The notes below the pieces were generated by a model, which did no database searches, had not been told where the DNA came from, and was given only the letters and a program-made list of their open reading frames with translations. Position numbers and translations under genes: made by a program. From Acidimicrobiia bacterium (lineage in GTDB: Bacteria; Actinomycetota; Acidimicrobiia; Acidimicrobiales; Ilumatobacteraceae), in the NCBI GenBank assembly GCA_009927565.1, contig RFMT01000193.1, forward strand, positions 1 through 7,677: a DNA stretch of 7,677 nucleotides, given 5' to 3'. Shown here in pieces: positions 1-6,206 of this stretch (its first letter is position 1; every line of letters starts with the position of its first letter).

Positions 1-231
1 CCATTCGGTTAGATCAATGCCAACTCGTGCTACGCCGTCAAGTACAACAGTGATTGCAGGCACTGCATCAAAGTTGCGAATTGCAGTAGTGCAGCGCGTA
101 AGTGCCTCGAGGTTTGATGGCGACGGTAGACCTAAGTTTGAAAAAATCGTCGACTCGAGGGCTACAACGGGTCGACGGTCACGAAGTGCTTTGCCAACTT
201 CGTCGCTGATACGAATCTGAAAATTTGTCAT
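1..231 (-). CDS. psuG: Pseudouridine-5'-phosphate glycosidase, N-terminal part (cut by window edge)
   Basis: The gene reads leftwards from ATG at 231-229 and gives 77 residues before the window ends. The motif VALESTIFSNLGLP (residues 23-36) followed by AVPAITVVLDGVARVG matches the start of the PsuG (indigoidine synthase A-like) family. Glu26 in ALEST corresponds to the conserved active-site glutamate; the catalytic lysines lie outside the window. In this family the enzyme reversibly splits pseudouridine 5'-phosphate into uracil and ribose 5-phosphate in the cytoplasm. The start codon shares one base with the stop of the upstream kinase (TGATG), so the two are probably translationally coupled. 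The family assignment is strong; only about a quarter of a typical length of roughly 300 residues is visible. Confidence 0.9.
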   Translation of the reverse strand, partial: MTNFQIRISDEVGKALRDRRPVVALESTIFSNLGLPSPSNLEALTRCTTAIRNFDAVPAITVVLDGVARVGIDLTEW

Positions 232-1136
232 CAGGCATCCATTGTTGCGCCTGGACTACACAAAACCCGTGCTGCAACTTGGTGACCAGCGAGTACGCAG
301 TCGCGCAATGTTGTTTCGTCAGGCTCTTTTGAATGCGATACATATATATACGACTGTTCGAATTTGGTCAGAAAGCCGGCGGCGAATGCGTCGCCAGCAC
401 CTGTCGTGTCTGTGATCTGGCTCACGGGAGCAACCGCAATTGTCGTCCTCTCACCATTGAAAATCATTGTCGTTGCCGCCGCGCCAGCTTTTATCGCGAC
501 GATGTCGAGTTCGAGCGGCTCGGCTTTGAGGTTCAAGACCTCGGCTTCGTCGGTATTGCAGAAAAAGATTTTTGGATTCAACTCGGCGAGTAGTTGGCGA
601 AATCTCGCGATGCCGAATGATTTAATTAGCGAGGCTGACGATGCGTCGATTGAAACGGTAATTTTTTTCTCGTGTGCGATGGCGATGCAATTGCGTGCTG
701 CAGTGCTGAGCGGTTCAGAAAATAGCGAATACGAAGGCACGTGCAAAATTGAAACGTCGTTGTACCAATTTTCTGGTGCGTTCTCGAGTTGAGTTGCGGC
801 TGAGCGATCAGTAAGCATTGTTCGCTCGCCATCCGGCGAAACAATGACGACGATTGAGCCTGTTCGGCCAGACCGCACCACGCATGGATCAACTTTTGAA
901 GATTCAAGTGTCGCTACAAGCTGATCGCCGAGCGAGTCGTTTCCAACCTGAGCGATCAAGCGCGAACGAAACTTCTTGTCGCTGTCGTTATTTATTGCAG
1001 CGGCAAAAACTGCAACGTTAGAAGCGCTACCACCGCGGGTGCGAACAATTTGTGAAGGTGTATCGGTGCCGTAACTTAAAGCAGTTGGAAGCCAAACCAC
1101 GACATCTTCAACAAGATCGCCGATGACGCACAACAC
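231..1136 (-). CDS. psuK: PfkB-family kinase, probable pseudouridine kinase
   Basis: This 301-residue protein has the usual length of a PfkB/ribokinase-family sugar kinase. Visible are the N-terminal strand LCVIGDLVED, the glycine-rich GGSASNVA (residues 35-42, PfkB signature 1), NTDEAEV (194-200, phosphate/Mg region), and DTTGAGDAFAAGF (243-255, signature 2) with predicted catalytic base Asp249. The family phosphorylates sugar or nucleoside hydroxyls with ATP. The specific call of pseudouridine kinase rests on the one-base overlap with psuG, a standard pairing; sequence alone would also allow ribokinase or another nucleoside kinase. The start is GTG at 1136-1134: the first family strand begins at residue 2 and an in-frame stop lies five codons upstream, so no other start fits. 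It sits 12 nt behind the sigma-factor stop with only a weak ribosome binding site, suggesting coupling. Confidence 0.88.
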   Translation of the reverse strand: MLCVIGDLVEDVVVWLPTALSYGTDTPSQIVRTRGGSASNVAVFAAAINNDSDKKFRSRLIAQVGNDSLGDQLVATLESSKVDPCVVRSGRTGSIVVIVSPDGERTMLTDRSAATQLENAPENWYNDVSILHVPSYSLFSEPLSTAARNCIAIAHEKKITVSIDASSASLIKSFGIARFRQLLAELNPKIFFCNTDEAEVLNLKAEPLELDIVAIKAGAAATTMIFNGERTTIAVAPVSQITDTTGAGDAFAAGFLTKFEQSYIYVSHSKEPDETTLRDCVLAGHQVAARVLCSPGATMDA

Positions 1137-1148
1137 GTCTTGGCGCGA

Positions 1149-2087
1149 CTAAACCGAAAGAAGATCGCGAGCGCCGGTGTCACTAGACGGATGACGCAGT
1201 TTGCTCATCGCGCGTGCTTCGATTTGTCGAATTCGTTCGCGAGTCAAATTGAAGGCTTCGCCAACTTCTTCGAGTGTGCGTGGCTCACCACGGTCAAGAC
1301 CAAAACGCAGAGCCAAAATTTCGCGTTCGCGTTCATCGAGTGGTGCAAGCAAGCGAGTGATTTCTTCTGGTAGCAAGGCAGTTGCGGCAACTTCAAACGG
1401 CGACTCAGCCGATCGATCTTCGACGACATCACCAAGTTCAGCATCGCCATCTTCACGCAACGGCTCTGAAAGAGACAGTGGTTCAGCGGCAAATCGCAAC
1501 GCTTCGGTGACTTTGTCGGCTGGCATTTCGACTTCTTCAGCCAACTCGGCCAAAGTCGCGTGGCGACCAAACTTCAGTTCAAGACGTGAGCGGGCCTTTT
1601 GCAAGCGGGCGAGTGTGTCGCCAGCATGAACCGGAAGTCGAATCGTGCGACCCGTATTGGCGATGCCGCGAGTAATTGCCTGGCGAATCCACCAGGTGGC
1701 ATAGGTAGAAAACTTAAAGCCTTTGCGCCAATCGAATTTTTCGACTGCGTGCATCAGGCCGAGGTTGCCCTCTTGAATCAAGTCGAGAAGTGGCAAACCT
1801 GAAGCCTGGTATTTTTTGGCAATCGAGACGACAAGTCGCAAGTTTGACTGAACAAATTGCCGTTCGGCACGCGCACCGGCGCGCACAACTTTGTTTAGTT
1901 CGCGTCGTCGCGTCGGAGTAATTTGTTTTTCAGTTTTCTTAAGTGTCGCTTCGGCAGTTTTGCCTTCTTCGATTGCTTTGGCTAACCGAACTTCATCATC
2001 TTTGGTGAGCAAAACATATTGACCGATATCTGTGAGGTAGAGCCGGACAAGATCTTCGTCGTCTCGGTCAATTCTCTCTTTGGCCAC
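1149..2087 (-). CDS. Sigma-70 family RNA polymerase sigma factor, group 2 (HrdB/SigB-like)
   Basis: The 312-residue protein contains region 1.2 (about 12-45, DLVRLYLTDIGQYVLLT), region 2 (about 75-145, with DLIQEGNLGLMHAVEKFDW and KFSTYATWWIRQAITRGIA), region 3 (about 150-235) and region 4 (about 240-298, with the helix-turn-helix TLEEVGEAFNLTRERIRQIE). There is no acidic region 1.1, so it is shorter than a typical actinobacterial primary sigma factor and fits group 2. The -10-reading helix in region 2.4 and the -35-reading helix in 4.2 look like those of the primary factor, so it should read similar promoters. The start is GTG at 2087-2085, preceded by AAGGGGA at a 4-nt gap. Two probable pseudouridine-catabolism genes follow immediately. 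A role as the housekeeping factor cannot be excluded without the rest of the genome. Confidence 0.93.
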   Translation of the reverse strand: MAKERIDRDDEDLVRLYLTDIGQYVLLTKDDEVRLAKAIEEGKTAEATLKKTEKQITPTRRRELNKVVRAGARAERQFVQSNLRLVVSIAKKYQASGLPLLDLIQEGNLGLMHAVEKFDWRKGFKFSTYATWWIRQAITRGIANTGRTIRLPVHAGDTLARLQKARSRLELKFGRHATLAELAEEVEMPADKVTEALRFAAEPLSLSEPLREDGDAELGDVVEDRSAESPFEVAATALLPEEITRLLAPLDEREREILALRFGLDRGEPRTLEEVGEAFNLTRERIRQIEARAMSKLRHPSSDTGARDLLSV

Positions 2088-2090
2088 GAA

Positions 2091-2098
2091 ATCCCCTT
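2091..2098 (-). promoter_or_regulatory. Shine-Dalgarno site for the sigma-factor gene
   Basis: On the minus strand the sequence CAAGGGGATTTCGTG places AAGGGGAT just upstream of the GTG codon at 2087. This supports that GTG as the true start of the sigma-factor gene and shows that this mRNA has a leader, unlike several neighbours. Confidence 0.6.
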
Positions 2099-2173
2099 GT
2101 TTATTCGGTCACACTCAGTGCGACACGCCTAACGATACCGACGGGGCGACAAAGCCACACGCGAAAAATGCAA

Positions 2174-2179
2174 ATTTTA
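2174..2179 (-). promoter_or_regulatory. Candidate -10 element for the sigma-factor gene
   Basis: The minus strand reads TAAAAT here, a good -10 match, inside the 121-bp divergent gap. It would start transcription near 2167 and give a leader of about 80 nt. The -35 position carries only a poor match (AAGACT). The surrounding DNA also contains AAATTTT twice, 14 bp apart (2172-2178 and 2186-2192). This is a visual assignment only. Confidence 0.3.
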
Positions 2180-2195
2180 TTCGTGAAATTTTCGG

Positions 2196-2201
2196 TAGTC
2201 T
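2196..2201 (+). promoter_or_regulatory. Candidate -10 element for the Bax inhibitor-like gene (leaderless)
   Basis: TAGTCT lies 7 nt before the ATG at 2209, and no Shine-Dalgarno sequence is evident in front of that ATG. Transcription would start at about 2208-2209, so the message would be leaderless, a common arrangement in Actinobacteria. No clear TTGACA-like -35 element is visible; the expected position falls in an A/T-rich stretch. Confidence 0.35.
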
Positions 2202-2208
2202 TTGGCAT

Positions 2209-3033
2209 ATGTCAAACCCAATTCTCAATGAAAAGAATTTTGCAAAAGTTGTAGAGCGTTCGGCTGGCGACGCTGGTTGGGCGGCTCCGCAAGCAGGTGC
2301 GCAAACTTATCGCGCGCCAATTTCAGATGGTCCGGTTTCGCCCTATACCTCGGCTGAGACGATGACCGCGAGTGGCACCGCAAGTGCTGGCATGTTGTTG
2401 ACGCTTTTGTTGTTGGCATCAGCAATATTTGGTTGGACATCGGTCAGTGAGTCGGTTAGCGGTGCGGTGCAGTTTCCGGCATGGACAATTGGCGGTGCAT
2501 TGGCCGGTTTCGTGGTGGCTTTGGTGCTTACTTTCAAACCCAAACTCTCGCGCATACTTGCGCCGATTTATGCGATTGCACAAGGTGTTTTCGTCGGTGC
2601 GATTTCGAAAGTTTTTAATACCGCTTATGACGGCATTGTGCTTCAGGCAGTCGGCATCACCCTCGGCGTCTTTGTTGTGATGCTTGTTCTCTACCGAACC
2701 GGCGTCATTCGTGTTACTGACAAAATGCGTCGCACGATCATCGGAGCGACAATGGGTGTTGCGCTGTTCTACGGTGTGTCGTTGTTGTTCAGTTTGTTCG
2801 GCGCCAACATCTCGTTTTTCAACAGTTCAAGTTTGATGGGCATTGGTTTTAGTTTGTTGGTCGCAGGTCTTGCGGCGATGAACTTGGCTCTCGATTTTGA
2901 TTTCATCGAGCGTGGCGAGCAATCAGGCTTGCCGAAGTATTTCGAATGGTATGCCGCCTTTGGTTTGCTCGTCACGATGGTCTGGCTGTATCTCGAAATC
3001 TTGCGCCTCTTGGCCAAACTTCGCGACCGCTAA
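2209..3033 (+). CDS. Bax inhibitor-1/YccA family membrane protein
   Basis: This is a 274-residue integral membrane protein. A polar, Gly/Pro/Ala-containing tail of about 55 residues precedes seven hydrophobic segments near 57-76, 91-109, 115-134, 143-162, 174-197, 208-229 and 246-268. The signatures are FKPKLSRILAPIYAIAQGVF, MNLALDFDFIERG and EWYAAFGLLVTMVWLYLEIL, as in actinobacterial Bax1-I proteins. The acidic cluster DFDFIE (229-234) matches the region that carries the pH- and calcium-sensing aspartates in bacterial homologues such as YetJ. The physiological role in bacteria is unclear; a calcium or proton leak channel and membrane-stress functions have been proposed for the family. The frame stays open to 2080, but MSNPILNEK at 2209 fits the family start, and the longer version would overlap the divergent sigma gene. 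It is probably a single-gene transcript. Confidence 0.9.
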   Translation: MSNPILNEKNFAKVVERSAGDAGWAAPQAGAQTYRAPISDGPVSPYTSAETMTASGTASAGMLLTLLLLASAIFGWTSVSESVSGAVQFPAWTIGGALAGFVVALVLTFKPKLSRILAPIYAIAQGVFVGAISKVFNTAYDGIVLQAVGITLGVFVVMLVLYRTGVIRVTDKMRRTIIGATMGVALFYGVSLLFSLFGANISFFNSSSLMGIGFSLLVAGLAAMNLALDFDFIERGEQSGLPKYFEWYAAFGLLVTMVWLYLEILRLLAKLRDR

Positions 3034-3105
3034 AAAGAAGTCGCTATCACGCACACTGTTTTGCGTGCTGAATCTACGCGCGACGCTTTGAAACTGCGCG
3101 AACTG

Positions 3106-3111
3106 TAGAAT
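3106..3111 (+). promoter_or_regulatory. Candidate -10 element for the carbamoyltransferase operon
   Basis: TAGAAT ends 11 nt before the ATG at 3123, which predicts a start site near 3118 and a leader of only about 5 nt. TTGAAA at 3088-3093 is too close (12-bp spacer) to be its -35 element. It would be the promoter for the genes from 3123 to 6204, placed in the 89-bp gap after the Bax inhibitor-like gene. Confidence 0.4.
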
Positions 3112-3122
3112 ACAGAGCACCG

Positions 3123-4940
3123 ATGACGTACATTCTCGGAATTTCTGCGCTTTATCATGACAGCGCCGCGTGCCTAATCAAAGACGGCGAGATAATCGCA
3201 GCGGCCCAAGAAGAACGATTTTCGCGCAAAAAACACGACTCGCGACTGCCGCGTCACGCCACTGACTACTGCCTCACCGAAGCCGGCATCACGGCCTCGA
3301 AACTCGATCACGTAGTTTTCTATGACAAGCCATTGCTCAAATTTGACCGCATTGTAAAAACAGCGATGGCATATGCGCCACGCGGTCGCAAGTCGTTTGC
3401 CGCAGCAGGCTCTCTATGGTTTGGTGGCAAATTGCAAACCAGAGAACAGATTCAAAAGTTTCTCGATTTTCCGGCTGAAGTTTTGTTTGCCGAACATCAC
3501 GAAGCGCATGCAATGTCGGCGTTTTATCCGTCGCCGTTTCAGAATGCCGCGGTACTCACCATCGACGGCGTCGGTGAGTGGGCGACAACGAGTCTTTCGC
3601 TTGGTCGCGACAACTCGCTCGAGGTAATCAAAGAAATTAAGTTTCCGCATTCGCTTGGTCTGCTTTATTCGGCGTTCACCAGCTTCACTGGCTTCAAAGT
3701 CAACTCTGGCGAATACAAAATGATGGGCCTCGCGCCATATGGCGAACCAAAATATGTCGACAAGATCCTCGACAATCTGATCGAAGTTTGCGACGACGGC
3801 AGTTTCAGATTGAACATGGATTACTTTGACTTCCCGGTTAGCAATCGCATGACGAGCCAACGTTTCGCCAACCTGTTTGGCGGTCCCGCGCGCCACCCAG
3901 AGTCAGAACTTACCCAACGCGAAATGGATCTTTCACGTTCGATGCAAGAAGTCACCGAACTCGTTGTCGGTCGACTCGCTCGATATGCGCGTCAATCAAC
4001 TGGCATGAAAAATCTTTGCCTTGCCGGTGGTGTTGCGCTGAATTGCGTGGCGAATGGCAAACTCGTGCGCGACAAAGTTTTTGACAACATTTTTATTCAG
4101 CCAGCCGCTGGCGACGCCGGTGGTGCACTTGGTGCGGCGCTTGGCGTATGGCACAAATATCTCGGCAAACCTCGCACCGCAAAAACTGGTGATGCAATGC
4201 GTGGCAGTTATCTCGGTCCAAAATTCTCTGACGTAAATGTCGCCGAATTTCTTGACTCAGAACAAATTCGCTACACACAACTTTCGCGCCACGAACTCAA
4301 CGAACGAGTCGCAGACTTGCTTAATGACGGTGCTGTCGTCGGGTGGTTTCAAGGTCGAATGGAGTTCGGCCCGCGAGCACTCGGCAATCGCACGATTCTC
4401 GGCGATGCACGCCACCCCGACATGCAAAAGAAGATGAATCTCAAAATCAAATTTCGCGAGGGCTTTCGTCCATTTGCACCAGCCGTTCTCGCTGAAGATG
4501 TTTCAGACTGGTTCGATCTCGACACGTCGAGCCCCTATATGTTGGTTGTCGCACCTGTCGCACAGCATCGTCGAAGCAAAGACCATGCCGACATGTCGAA
4601 ACTTTTTGGCATTGACAAACTCAACGTTGTGAGATCAGAAATTCCGGCCGTTACGCACGTTGACTTTTCAGCGCGCGTGCAAACCGTGCATAAAGAGACA
4701 AATCCCGAGTTTCATGAACTGCTTAGCGTGTTCAAGCAACGCCATAACTGTTCGGTTTTGCTCAACACTTCGTTCAATGTGCGCGGCGAGCCACCTGTTT
4801 GCACACCTCAAGAGGCATATACATGTTTCATGCGCACCGATATGGACTACCTCGTGATCGGCTCGATGTTGCTCGCAAAGTCTGAGCAACCCGCACTCAC
4901 ACACGACTCAGATTGGCAAAAAGAGTTCGCACTTGATTAA
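3123..4940 (+). CDS. NodU/CmcH-type O-carbamoyltransferase
   Basis: The 605-residue protein has the full two-domain layout of the NodU/CmcH/TobZ family. The N-terminal Kae1-like part (about 1-345) carries GISALYHDSAACL (6-18), the metal-binding HHEAH (125-129), TIDGVGEW (146-153), NSGEYKMMGLAPYG (194-207), LAGGVALNCVANG (300-312) and GDAGGALGAAL (330-340). The C-terminal YrdC-like part has GRMEFGPRALGNRTIL (411-426), KFREGFRPFAPAVL (443-456) and NTSFNVRGEPPV (548-559). All the key motifs are intact, so it should be active. Family members make carbamoyl-adenylate from carbamoyl phosphate and ATP and transfer the carbamoyl group to a hydroxyl of a sugar, antibiotic or toxin precursor. The acceptor here cannot be told. 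ATG at 3123 fits the family start. The last 8 nt overlap the next small gene. Confidence 0.93.
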   Translation: MTYILGISALYHDSAACLIKDGEIIAAAQEERFSRKKHDSRLPRHATDYCLTEAGITASKLDHVVFYDKPLLKFDRIVKTAMAYAPRGRKSFAAAGSLWFGGKLQTREQIQKFLDFPAEVLFAEHHEAHAMSAFYPSPFQNAAVLTIDGVGEWATTSLSLGRDNSLEVIKEIKFPHSLGLLYSAFTSFTGFKVNSGEYKMMGLAPYGEPKYVDKILDNLIEVCDDGSFRLNMDYFDFPVSNRMTSQRFANLFGGPARHPESELTQREMDLSRSMQEVTELVVGRLARYARQSTGMKNLCLAGGVALNCVANGKLVRDKVFDNIFIQPAAGDAGGALGAALGVWHKYLGKPRTAKTGDAMRGSYLGPKFSDVNVAEFLDSEQIRYTQLSRHELNERVADLLNDGAVVGWFQGRMEFGPRALGNRTILGDARHPDMQKKMNLKIKFREGFRPFAPAVLAEDVSDWFDLDTSSPYMLVVAPVAQHRRSKDHADMSKLFGIDKLNVVRSEIPAVTHVDFSARVQTVHKETNPEFHELLSVFKQRHNCSVLLNTSFNVRGEPPVCTPQEAYTCFMRTDMDYLVIGSMLLAKSEQPALTHDSDWQKEFALD

Positions 4941-5097
4941 ACGCAGTTTCGTCTTCATCGTTTGGTGTGGCATTGTCGTCGCAGGTGTTGTGCGCCGCGC
5001 GTTTGGTTTCGGGCGACTGACCGGCAAGGGCGGCGCTAAAAGTTACTGGGTCGATAAATCGCCACTAGCCAAGGATCATTTTGAGCGCCAACGTTAA
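4933..5097 (+). CDS. Small single-pass membrane protein (54 aa), unrecognised
   Basis: A TTG start at 4933-4935 overlaps the end of the carbamoyltransferase by 8 nt and is preceded by AAGAG (4921-4925) at a 7-nt gap. The product starts IKRSFVFIVWCGIVVAGVV, one membrane helix (about residues 5-20), then has a basic stretch RRAFGFGRLTGKGG and a polar C-terminus with SYWVDKSPLAKDHFERQR. The basic residues after the helix predict a cytoplasmic C-terminus by the positive-inside rule. The last 17 nt overlap the start of the SGNH gene. Tight overlap on both sides, a ribosome binding site and a plausible protein make it real in my view. I do not recognise the family. Small membrane-protein genes beside NodU-type enzymes are known (sxtJ and sxtK beside sxtI in saxitoxin clusters); no comparison was made. 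It may anchor the flanking enzymes to the membrane. Confidence 0.75.
   Translation: MIKRSFVFIVWCGIVVAGVVRRAFGFGRLTGKGGAKSYWVDKSPLAKDHFERQR
5071..5075 (+). promoter_or_regulatory. Shine-Dalgarno site fixing the TTG start at 5081
   Basis: AAGGA lies 5 nt before the TTG at 5081, inside the 3' end of the small membrane-protein gene. It decides the start of the SGNH gene in favour of this TTG over the first in-frame ATG at 5144, and it implies ribosome re-initiation or coupling between the two genes. Confidence 0.65.
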
Positions 5098-6097
5098 AAA
5101 GTCTCGCGCCGCAGTCGAGCAACGCAACTTGGCCGTGCCTCAAATGCGTGATTACGACGAACTTGGCATGCGTCAAGAGTGGGTTCCGCACCTGATGTAT
5201 TTTCACCCACGTAACGCCTCGCTCAAATCAGTAACGACAGATGAGTTTGGTTTTCGCAATACGACTGGCGTTAAGCCAGATGCCCCTAGTGCATTGTTGG
5301 TCGGCGGTAGCAGCGTGTTTGGTATCGGCGCGACAAGTGATGCGACGACCATCCCAAGTTTGTTGAATGCCTCGACGAAGTACAACTGGCGCAATTTCGG
5401 CGGTCGGGCGTTCAACTCGACTCAAGAAGCAATCTTGGTGCATCTTTCAAACACGAAGAAAATCGACGGCCCGATTGTCGTGATTTCTGGTGTCAATAAC
5501 TTGACGCGTTCACTAATGAGTGGCAGTTTTTCAAAAATGTTTGGCGCTTTTTTTCATCAAGGTCTATTCGAGTCGCAGATGCGCAGCGCAGCGGTTGGCA
5601 ATCGCGCACTCGCTCGACAGTTAGTTGCCGGTTTGCGTGAGCGGTCTGGTTTTGGCAAAAAGCAACATGCACAAAGTTTGTCAAGCACAAGCCACTCAAA
5701 AGAGGCGTCATATGGTGCAATGCTCACAGTTTTTGAGCGTGATTGCGAATATTTTCAAATGTTGGCCAGGCACAATTCGACTTCTGTCTCGTTTGTCTTG
5801 CAACCATTCGCGCCATGGATCAAAAAAACGTTCACCGAGCAAGAAAAACAACTTTTTGAACTCTTAGATCAAGAAGCAGAAGGTTTTTCGCGCGTGTTAA
5901 GTGAACTAGCAGAGCGCAAGCAGCAATACACGCAAGATCTTCAAGCCATTTGTGCCAAAACGGGTCTTGAGTTTCTTGACCTCAACACGTCCTCTGAGTT
6001 GCAGAAAGACGAGTGGCTTTTCGTCGATCGCGTACACCTAACTGACGCTGGCTACTTAACGGTTACCAAGTTGCTTGTGCGAGACTTATCACTGTGA
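5081..6097 (+). CDS. SGNH/GDSL-family hydrolase-like protein
   Basis: The 338-residue protein shows the SGNH blocks in order. Block I is LLVGGSSVFGIG, with predicted nucleophile Ser77. Block II is NFGGRAFNS, with a conserved Gly at 107-108. Block III is VISGVNNL, with oxyanion Asn139. Block V is FVDRVHLTDAGY, with Asp316 and His319. The order and spacing fit an SGNH esterase or acyltransferase fold; GVNN replaces the more common GxND. An insertion of about 90 residues (roughly 145-235), rich in Ser, Lys and His, separates blocks III and V. There is no signal peptide or membrane segment, so it is predicted cytoplasmic, possibly held at the membrane by the 54-aa protein upstream. TTG at 5081 is chosen because of the AAGGA before it. 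The overlapping gene order suggests it acts on the same substrate as the carbamoyltransferase, as an acyl esterase or transferase. Confidence 0.8.
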   Translation: MSANVKKSRAAVEQRNLAVPQMRDYDELGMRQEWVPHLMYFHPRNASLKSVTTDEFGFRNTTGVKPDAPSALLVGGSSVFGIGATSDATTIPSLLNASTKYNWRNFGGRAFNSTQEAILVHLSNTKKIDGPIVVISGVNNLTRSLMSGSFSKMFGAFFHQGLFESQMRSAAVGNRALARQLVAGLRERSGFGKKQHAQSLSSTSHSKEASYGAMLTVFERDCEYFQMLARHNSTSVSFVLQPFAPWIKKTFTEQEKQLFELLDQEAEGFSRVLSELAERKQQYTQDLQAICAKTGLEFLDLNTSSELQKDEWLFVDRVHLTDAGYLTVTKLLVRDLSL

Positions 6098-6204
6098 AAT
6101 TCTTTACGTCGTTGATAAGTTTTTTCAGTCGTTTGTTCAAACGTGGCTCACGTAGCGACGGTCATAACGGCAACGTCTCTGACGACAATTACCCGATGTT
6201 TTAG
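6094..6204 (+). CDS. Candidate 36-aa amphipathic peptide at the operon end
   Basis: A GTG codon at 6094 overlaps the stop of the SGNH gene as GTGA, the classic 4-nt coupling overlap. The frame runs 36 codons to TAG at 6202-6204. The product begins MKFFTSLISFFSRLFKR, in which Phe, Leu and Ile alternate with Lys, Arg and Ser in a pattern that would form a basic amphipathic helix. It ends with an acidic, polar tail (SDDNYPMF). The ribosome binding site is weak, as is common for overlapping starts. It stops 2 nt before the end of the convergent DksA-like gene and so fills the gap. Short frames arise by chance, so reality depends on conservation. If real, it probably binds the membrane surface and belongs to the carbamoyltransferase cassette. 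Confidence 0.42.
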   Translation: MKFFTSLISFFSRLFKRGSRSDGHNGNVSDDNYPMF

Positions 6205-6206
6205 TT

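Noticed and set aside
364..792. 142-codon plus-strand frame antisense to the kinase.
   Set aside because: No domain, no ribosome binding site, and the opposite strand carries clear PfkB motifs.
1134..1151. Sigma-factor frame continues in the same frame through TAG, then four codons, into the kinase, as if a stop-readthrough fusion were possible.
   Set aside because: Being in frame has a one-in-three chance, both proteins are complete on their own, the GTG start fits the kinase family exactly, and no readthrough signal is visible.
1201..1629. 142-codon plus-strand frame antisense to the sigma factor.
   Set aside because: A Ser/Arg-rich low-complexity translation typical of the reverse of a charged helical protein; the sigma gene is certain.
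2080..2208. Plus-strand frame of the Bax inhibitor-like gene is open 43 codons upstream of ATG 2209.
   Set aside because: The extension has no family resemblance, would overlap the start of the divergent sigma gene, and removes the obvious promoter position; MSNPILNEK is the natural start.
3048..3067. Hairpin CACGCA/TGCGTG with an 8-nt loop after the Bax inhibitor-like gene, considered as a terminator.
   Set aside because: Only six base pairs and no T-tract follows; it could act as a weak stop for transcription but cannot be called an intrinsic terminator.
3414..3896. 160-codon open frame on the minus strand inside the carbamoyltransferase gene.
   Set aside because: It is antisense to strongly conserved motifs such as HHEAH and MMGLAPYG, and its translation is Arg/His-rich with no recognisable domain: a shadow frame.
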